From contig HF995293.1 of NCBI GenBank assembly GCA_000432275.1, positions 14,063 to 22,673 of the forward strand: a stretch of DNA of 8,611 nt. Direction: 5' to 3'. Below the pieces are notes generated by a model. The model was given only the letters and a program-made list of their open reading frames with translations, searched no databases and had not been told where the DNA came from. The DNA comes from Proteobacteria bacterium CAG:495 (GTDB lineage: Bacteria; Pseudomonadota; Alphaproteobacteria; RF32; CAG-239). The translations under genes and the position numbers were made by a program. Shown one piece after another: positions 4,753 through 8,611 of this stretch; within the stretch, counting starts at the first letter, position 1, and the number at the start of each line of letters is the position of its first letter.

Positions 4753-6212
4753 TGGAAAACGAAACGACAAAACTTACCTACAATGCTGTTTATGCCGACG
4801 GTTCCTTCGGCAAAATCACTCTGGGCGAGCTGATTAACAAAGGCGGCGCTTCAGGCAAAATCCATCTGGTGGAAAACAAACCGGAAAGCGTGGCCAAAAT
4901 CTTTCATAATCTGGCAAAAAGCAAGACCAACCGCCAAAAGCTGGAGGCAATGCTGCTCAACAAGCCGAACTTTGCGCCGGTGGAAAACGACGGCGTGCAA
5001 TATACGCAAATTGCCTGGCCGGACGCGATTTTGGAAGACGAAAAAGGCTTTTGCGTGGGTTACCTGATGCCGCTGATTAACATGCGCGAGGCAGTTTCGC
5101 TCGACCATCTGATGCAAAAAGCCATTCGGAAAAAACTCAAGCTGTCGGAAAAATACGCCTATCGCATTTTTGCCGCCTACAACGTGGCCTCAATGGTGAC
5201 GTCGCTGCACAAATGCGGACACTACATCGTTGACCTCAAGCCTTCAAACGTTTCGGTTTACAAAGAAAATATGCTGGTGGCCATGGTCGATTGCGACGGT
5301 TTTTCGATTAAAGGCGAAAAAACTCGCTATCCGGCGGAATTTGTCAGCGAAGAATACATTTATCCCGAAGGGATGGACAAGTCCTGCGAAGAAATGGGCG
5401 AAGAACAAGACAAGTTTGCCCTGGCCGTCATCATCTTCAAACTTTTAAACAACGGAATCCATCCCTTTTCGGGAGTGCCGCGCAAAGCCGACAGCGAAAT
5501 GCTGACTATTCAAAACAGAATCGAGAAATATCATTACGCCTACGGGTTATGGCCGGATGCCTATCAGGCTCCGCATCCTTACAGCCTGCACGAATATTTT
5601 GACAAAGAGACGCTGGAACTGTTTGAGCGGGCCTTTACCAAAGGCGGCGACCGTCCGAGCGCCTACGAATGGCAGGAGCATTTGTGGAAGCTGATGCACA
5701 GCCTCAAACAATGCAAAAAAGACCATAATCACGTTTATTTCACCTCCAAAGGCTGCGGCCTGTGCATTACCGAAGAAAAATTCCACCACGATATGCACGA
5801 CATCAAGAAACAAAAGGAAACCCCGGAAAAAGTACGCGGCATAGAGGTTTCCGCCCTGTCGGTGGAAAGCGTCAAAAAAGACAAGGCCGAAAAGCAGGCA
5901 CGCAACACCAAGCTGCAAAAAATATCCTGGGCTTTTGTGTGCGTTTATATGCTGTTTTTTACGTTTTTATACAAGATACTGCAATTCTTTGCCGACGGCA
6001 TTTTGGCGGCAGGCATCGGTTTGCAGGCGATTGTCACCACTTTTGCATTGCTTTTGATTAACCACCTGTTTTCTAAATATGAAGACGTTTTGCCGGTGCT
6101 GAAAAACAAAACCATAACCGATATGCTGCAGGTTTACGCCCTGGTTTGCATTATTATCGCGTTGGTTTCAATTAATGACATCCCCAAAAATCTGCTTGAT
6201 TTAGCCCCTTAA
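4752..6212 (+). CDS. Membrane-anchored YegI-like protein kinase with zinc-ribbon motif
   Basis: A 486-aa protein. The ATG at 4752 overlaps the phosphatase stop (TAATG) and has AAAGG at 4740-4744, so the upstream in-frame TTG at 4734 is rejected. The N-terminal kinase domain (about residues 10-315) has a glycine loop (NKGGASGK, 29-36), the ATP-anchoring Lys49 in VAKIF, a catalytic loop VDLKPSN (Asp161, Lys163, Asn166) in which the usual HRD is IVD (a non-RD kinase), and DCDGF (180-184) in place of DFG, as in YegI-like kinases. Next comes a C-x3-H-x-H...C-x2-C cluster (Cys321, His325, His327, Cys335, Cys338), probably zinc-binding. A charged linker leads to three hydrophobic segments (about 392-412, 416-440, 457-475). 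The kinase should face the cytoplasm from the membrane. E. coli YegI is an active kinase dephosphorylated by YegK. The membrane tail is the feature I find least usual. The residues needed for activity look intact. Confidence 0.88.
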   Translation: MENETTKLTYNAVYADGSFGKITLGELINKGGASGKIHLVENKPESVAKIFHNLAKSKTNRQKLEAMLLNKPNFAPVENDGVQYTQIAWPDAILEDEKGFCVGYLMPLINMREAVSLDHLMQKAIRKKLKLSEKYAYRIFAAYNVASMVTSLHKCGHYIVDLKPSNVSVYKENMLVAMVDCDGFSIKGEKTRYPAEFVSEEYIYPEGMDKSCEEMGEEQDKFALAVIIFKLLNNGIHPFSGVPRKADSEMLTIQNRIEKYHYAYGLWPDAYQAPHPYSLHEYFDKETLELFERAFTKGGDRPSAYEWQEHLWKLMHSLKQCKKDHNHVYFTSKGCGLCITEEKFHHDMHDIKKQKETPEKVRGIEVSALSVESVKKDKAEKQARNTKLQKISWAFVCVYMLFFTFLYKILQFFADGILAAGIGLQAIVTTFALLLINHLFSKYEDVLPVLKNKTITDMLQVYALVCIIIALVSINDIPKNLLDLAP

Positions 6213-6224
6213 TGTTGTTATAAA
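6196..6224 (+). promoter_or_regulatory. Candidate promoter of the nitronate monooxygenase-like gene
   Basis: TTGATT (6196-6201), a 17-base spacer and TATAAA (6219-6224) form a reasonable sigma70-type promoter that starts within the last codons of the kinase gene. The predicted start is near 6231. It would let the flavoprotein be made independently of the triad, although the 46-base gap and lack of a terminator also allow readthrough. Confidence 0.5.
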
Positions 6225-6225
6225 T

Positions 6226-6248
6226 TTTGTAGTTTAAATAGCTACAAA
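6226..6248 (+). repeat. Inverted repeat over the predicted start and Shine-Dalgarno
   Basis: TTTGTAG (6226-6232) and CTACAAA (6242-6248) form a perfect 7-bp inverted repeat with a 9-base AT-rich centre. The right arm runs into AAAGGAA (6246-6252), the ribosome site of the next gene. It could be a DNA operator just after the -10, or an RNA hairpin limiting translation if transcripts read in from upstream. Confidence 0.45.
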
Positions 6249-6258
6249 GGAAATAACA

Positions 6259-7647
6259 TTGAAAAAGCTAAATCCGATTATGATTTCCGGTAAGGAAGTT
6301 TTCCCGCTGATTGAAGGCGGTAAAGGAATCAACGGAAGCGACGGCCGCAGCAGCGGCGCCTGGGCCCATGAAAACTGCGTGGGCACGTTTTCCGGCGTCA
6401 GCCCCGACTACTATGATGAAAGCGGCCATGTCATTTTTGAAAAATACTTTAAAAAAGACCGTAGAGAACGTCATGCCGAAATGGTTGAACAATCCATCCG
6501 GGGCAGTGTGGCCCAGGCTCAGATTGCCCACGAAGTTTCCGGCGGCAACGGACGCATTCATATGAATATGCTGTGGGAGCTGGCCGGTTCCGAACAAATT
6601 TTGAACGGCGTCTTGGAAAAGGCCAAAGGTTTAATTCACGGCGTTACCTGCGGTGCCGGCCTGCCCTATCATTTGGGCGAACTGGCGTCAAAATTCGGCG
6701 TTTACTATTATCCCATCGTTTCTTCCGCACGCGCCTTTCAGGTTTTGTGGAAGAGAGCCTACAACAAGTTTGTAGAGTTTCTGGGCGGCGTGGTTTATGA
6801 AGACCCGTGGCTGGCCGGCGGACACAACGGCTTGTCCAACGCGGAAGATCCGTCTCAGCCGCAAACGCCTTATATGCGGGTGGTCGAGCTGCGCAAAACG
6901 ATGAATCAGCTCGGCTTGCAGGACAAACCGATTATCCTGGCCGGCGGCGTTTGGTCGTTGAGCGACTGGGAAGATTACATCGACAATCCGGAAATCGGCA
7001 AAATTGCCTTCCAATTCGGTACACGTCCGATGATTACCAAAGAAAGCCCCATCAGCGACGCGTGGAAAAAGTTGATGCTCCAAGTGAAAAAAGGCGATGT
7101 TATTTTGCAAAAATTCAGCCCGACCGGCTTTTTCTCCTCGGCTATCAAAAACACGTTTTTGGAAAATTTGATGCGCCGCAAACAAGGAGAAGTGGAATTT
7201 CGTTACGAGCCGAACAGCACGTTTTCTCATCCGCTGAACATGAATGAAAAAAAGATGATTTTCATTAAGCCGGAAGACGCCGACAAGGCCGTCCGTCAGA
7301 TTAAGGCCGGTTATACCGAAATCAGGGAAACGCCTGACGAAACCGTCGTATTTCTGACGCCGGAAGAATGGAAACAGATGAAAGAAGACCGCAAAAACTG
7401 CGTCGGTTGCCTGTCGCAATGCCAGTTTTCGTCCTGGTCTCAGGCAAAAGGCAGCTCCGGCCGCCTGCCCGACCCGCGTTCTTATTGTATTCACAAAACC
7501 CTGTATGACGTCAGCCATAACGGCAGCATCAAAGACAACCTGCTGTTTGCCGGACATCAGGTTTATCGTTTTGCAACGGATCCGTTGTATCGCAACGGGG
7601 TTCCTTCCGTTAAGGAATTGATTGAAAAAATCAAAAAAGGCGAATAA
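6259..7647 (+). CDS. Nitronate monooxygenase-like FMN oxidoreductase with Cys cluster
   Basis: A 462-aa protein of the nitronate monooxygenase (2-nitropropane dioxygenase) family, an FMN-dependent TIM barrel that oxidises nitronates or related substrates. The TTG start at 6259 is supported by AAAGGAA (6246-6252) 6-7 bases upstream; the next in-frame ATG is codon 8 and has no such site. Landmarks are a Gly-rich opening (IEGGKGINGSDGRSSG), GVTCGAGLP (128-136), LAGGHNG (186-191) with His189 at the usual catalytic histidine, PIILAGGVWS (224-233, phosphate-binding turn) and QFGTRPM (252-258). The C-terminal third (about 330-462) extends beyond the simple barrel and has Cys381, Cys384, Cys388 and Cys410, a spacing compatible with a metal or Fe-S site. 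It is longer than simple nitronate monooxygenases (about 320-360 aa), and the true substrate may differ. It is followed by a strong terminator. Confidence 0.82.
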   Translation: MKKLNPIMISGKEVFPLIEGGKGINGSDGRSSGAWAHENCVGTFSGVSPDYYDESGHVIFEKYFKKDRRERHAEMVEQSIRGSVAQAQIAHEVSGGNGRIHMNMLWELAGSEQILNGVLEKAKGLIHGVTCGAGLPYHLGELASKFGVYYYPIVSSARAFQVLWKRAYNKFVEFLGGVVYEDPWLAGGHNGLSNAEDPSQPQTPYMRVVELRKTMNQLGLQDKPIILAGGVWSLSDWEDYIDNPEIGKIAFQFGTRPMITKESPISDAWKKLMLQVKKGDVILQKFSPTGFFSSAIKNTFLENLMRRKQGEVEFRYEPNSTFSHPLNMNEKKMIFIKPEDADKAVRQIKAGYTEIRETPDETVVFLTPEEWKQMKEDRKNCVGCLSQCQFSSWSQAKGSSGRLPDPRSYCIHKTLYDVSHNGSIKDNLLFAGHQVYRFATDPLYRNGVPSVKELIEKIKKGE

Positions 7648-7651
7648 TCAG

Positions 7652-7682
7652 AAAAAGCTCCCGCTTACGGGAGCTTTTTTTT
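7652..7682. terminator. Intrinsic terminator, likely bidirectional
   Basis: A 12-bp stem (7652-7663 with 7668-7679) around a CTTA loop is followed by T up to 7682. The core AAGCTCCC/GGGAGCTT is the same as in the terminator at 2083-2102. The A-run in the left arm (7652-7656) gives a five-T tail for the convergent minus-strand regulator gene, whose stop is at 7704-7706. Confidence 0.92.
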
Positions 7683-7703
7683 GACGGATAGCCGTTTTGC
7701 GGC

Positions 7704-8234
7704 TTATTCCTCCTTTTGCCAGGGATAGGCCGCCGTGATAAGCGCTTCGCGGAGCAAACGGGCTAGTTTGCGGTTGGAAATTTTATAATAGCTTTTCACC
7801 ATGGTGATAACCTCATCCCTATTCATAGGGTCGGTTTTAAGAAGCATTGCGTTATAATTTTCGGCCTTGTCTTCCCCTTTGCGTCCAAATTGTTGCATCC
7901 GCGGGCTGGACATACTGATATGGCCGTCCATATCCTCGAAAAAATAATTCGGTTCAACCTCCAATACCTGACAGTAGTCCCACAGCCGTGAACAACTGAC
8001 GCGGTTGGAACCGTGTTCGTATTTTTGTACCTGCTGGAAGGTAATTCCAAGCTGAGAAGCAATTTTTTCCTGACTGTATTCCAACAGCAAACGGCGTTGG
8101 CGAATGCGTCTGCCGATATGCACGTCAACCGGATTAGGCGCTCCGTCGGGCAGTCTGCCGCGGGAAGAACGTTTGGGAAAAGCCAGAGAATTTGTAGGTA
8201 GTCCAGAATCGTCCGAAAAATTTTTATTTGTCAT
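7704..8234 (-). CDS. XRE-family transcriptional regulator
   Basis: A 176-aa DNA-binding protein. After a 36-residue, Ser/Arg-rich N-terminal extension comes a Cro/CI-type helix-turn-helix (about 37-100): VDVHIGRRIRQRR, SQEKIASQLGITFQQVQKYEHGSNRVS, then SRLWDYCQVLEVEPNYFF. The phrase FQQVQKYEHGSNRVS is the variant usual in alphaproteobacterial XRE proteins. A charged C-terminal region (about 105-176) with KSYYKISNRKLARLLREAL may mediate dimerisation or ligand response. The ATG (8232-8234) has AGGA (8246-8243) 8 bases before it. It is divergent from the structured RNA region at 8289-8500, and GGATAAT or its complement occurs in its leader (8239-8245) and again at 8521 and 8568, so autoregulation or control of the RNA is conceivable. 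The targets are unknown. Confidence 0.9.
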   Translation of the reverse strand: MTNKNFSDDSGLPTNSLAFPKRSSRGRLPDGAPNPVDVHIGRRIRQRRLLLEYSQEKIASQLGITFQQVQKYEHGSNRVSCSRLWDYCQVLEVEPNYFFEDMDGHISMSSPRMQQFGRKGEDKAENYNAMLLKTDPMNRDEVITMVKSYYKISNRKLARLLREALITAAYPWQKEE

Positions 8235-8414
8235 CGTTATTATCCTGAAAAGTGGTTAAGCAGACCTCACAACCTCAGAATATAAGGTGGTGAGGCAAGC
8301 CGGGCTATGTTGAAGAAGCTGCCCAAAGTCAGCCGCCTATGCTTGCGCGTAGACTTGCACCGGTTACCTCACCATTCAGGAGATAACCTTGCTGATTAGG
8401 TTTTTCACCCTGAA

Positions 8415-8444
8415 CCGGTATCGTGCAGCAAAACACGATACCGG
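8415..8444 (+). repeat. Perfect 11-bp hairpin inside the candidate RNA
   Basis: CCGGTATCGTG (8415-8425) and CACGATACCGG (8434-8444) are fully complementary around the A-rich 8-base loop CAGCAAAA. The arm is too long and GC-rich to be chance. No T-run follows, so it is not a terminator. Confidence 0.85.
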
Positions 8445-8450
8445 CCTTTC

Positions 8451-8477
8451 GGTGTTAAGGAGGTCTTCAACACCTCC
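8451..8477 (+). repeat. Two mutually exclusive hairpins around an AAGGAGGT sequence
   Basis: GGTGTT (8451-8456) can pair with AACACC (8469-8474), while GGAGGT (8459-8464) can pair with ACCTCC (8472-8477). The two right arms share three bases, so only one full helix, or a truncated pseudoknot, can form. AAGGAGGT (8457-8464) is a perfect Shine-Dalgarno core, yet no ORF follows at a suitable distance. Confidence 0.6.
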
Positions 8478-8478
8478 C

Positions 8479-8500
8479 GAGCTATGCGTATAGCTCTTTT
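8479..8500 (+). terminator. Intrinsic terminator of the candidate small RNA
   Basis: GAGCTAT (8479-8485) and ATAGCTC (8490-8496) form a perfect 7-bp stem with a GCGT loop, followed directly by TTTT (8497-8500). The T-run is short, so the terminator is moderate. There is no T-run in the minus direction, which makes it plus-strand specific. Confidence 0.75.
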
Positions 8501-8557
8501 AACTTAAAAATCATTCTCCGGGATAATCCCATCAAACGGTATTATCTGCGCATGTTG

Positions 8558-8589
8558 ATTGTTGAATGGATAATACGACATTCAACAAT
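8558..8589. repeat. 11-bp inverted repeat with 10-base loop
   Basis: ATTGTTGAATG (8558-8568) and CATTCAACAAT (8579-8589) are perfect complements. The loop contains GATAAT (8569-8574), which also occurs at 8522-8527 and, as its complement, at 8541-8546. No T-run follows. It may be an operator, or a leader structure of a gene that begins beyond the window. The rest of 8501-8557 shows only the short dyad GGGAT-A-ATCCC (8520-8530). Confidence 0.7.
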
Positions 8590-8611
8590 TTAGCGTACTC
8601 CAACCAAAGTT

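Larger units (their letters stand above)
8289..8500 (+). ncRNA. Candidate structured small RNA, class unknown
   Basis: No ORF is credible in 8235-8611. Instead, helices follow one another almost without gaps. GGTGAGG (8289-8295) pairs with CCTCACC (8367-8373) and encloses GGGC/GCCC (8302-8305/8321-8324), CTATG/CGTAG (8337-8341/8348-8352, one G-U) and possibly CCGG/CCGG. TTCAGG/CCTGAA (8375-8380/8409-8414) encloses AACCT/AGGTT (8385-8389/8398-8402). A perfect 11-bp hairpin follows (8415-8444), then a two-way element (8451-8477), then a terminator (8479-8500). The terminator fixes the plus strand. The 5' end is uncertain, and I found no convincing promoter; TATAAG at 8281-8286 lacks a -35. It may be a free small RNA or a transcript that stops before a gene beyond the window. 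I compared it by eye with tmRNA, RNase P RNA, SRP RNA and 6S RNA and found none of their signatures. Confidence 0.55.

Noticed and set aside
6688..7557. A long open frame (289 codons) on the minus strand opposite the nitronate monooxygenase-like gene
   Set aside because: It lies wholly within a well-supported gene on the other strand. Its product is rich in Phe, Arg, Val and His with no recognisable domain and it has no operon context. The codon bias of the real gene keeps this antisense frame open.
8289..8500. RNase P RNA, because bases 8292-8306 resemble its conserved GAGGAAAGTCCGGGCT block
   Set aside because: The match needs a substitution and a deletion in the most invariant part, the partner 3' block (ACAGA...CCGGCTTA) is absent, and only about 210 bases remain before the terminator.
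8289..8500. tmRNA, SRP RNA or 6S RNA
   Set aside because: There is no tag reading frame beginning like ANDN, no T-loop or CCA acceptor end, no GGAAGGAAGCAGCC-type SRP tip, and no single rod with a central bubble as in 6S RNA. A covariance search would settle it.
8484..8507. A 7-codon ORF (MRIALLT) after the AAGGAGGT sequence
   Set aside because: Its start codon is inside the terminator stem and about 20 bases from the Shine-Dalgarno-like core, too far for normal initiation.

Overview
The window looks like a chromosomal segment from an alphaproteobacterium, probably an uncultured, host-associated lineage. The evidence is the type IVb-like prepilin beginning GRSMVEMLGVLAIIG, a regulator of the XRE type common in alphaproteobacteria, and two perfect matches to the CtrA box (TTAA-N7-TTAAC). 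CtrA is the alphaproteobacterial cell-cycle regulator. I cannot assign a genus. Genes are tightly packed and mostly intact, with strong Shine-Dalgarno sites and U-tailed terminators. No mobile element or CRISPR array is visible.

Layout. 1-182 is the tail of an unrecognised gene. 320-2078 is a pilus module: a type IVb-like major or minor pilin, a terminator, then a PilT/DotB-type traffic ATPase with its own CtrA-box promoter. Convergent to it is a minus-strand pair, a secreted TlpA-like thioredoxin and xanthine phosphoribosyltransferase (gpt); both sides share a bidirectional terminator at 2077-2108.

3184-6212 is a four-gene plus-strand operon: a 40-aa lipoprotein missing from ordinary ORF lists, a TerY/YegL-type VWA protein, a PP2C-type phosphatase and a protein kinase with a zinc-ribbon-like motif and three C-terminal membrane segments. 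The last three genes overlap or touch. They form the VWA-phosphatase-kinase set known as the TerY-P triad (E. coli YegL-YegK-YegI). Here no other ter genes are present, and the operon is led by a lipoprotein and a CtrA-type promoter. This points to a membrane-tethered reversible phosphorylation switch at the cell envelope, possibly timed by the cell cycle.

6259-7647 is a nitronate monooxygenase-like flavoprotein with a cysteine cluster. 7704-8234 (minus) is an XRE-family regulator. The 377-base stretch 8235-8611 has no credible ORF. Instead it is folded end to end into consecutive helices ending in a plus-strand intrinsic terminator, so it probably holds a structured small RNA that I could not match to a known class.

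The most informative signals are the two CtrA-type promoters with identical geometry (TTAA-N7-TTAACC-N21-TATACT), the membrane-anchored triad and the unassigned structured RNA.
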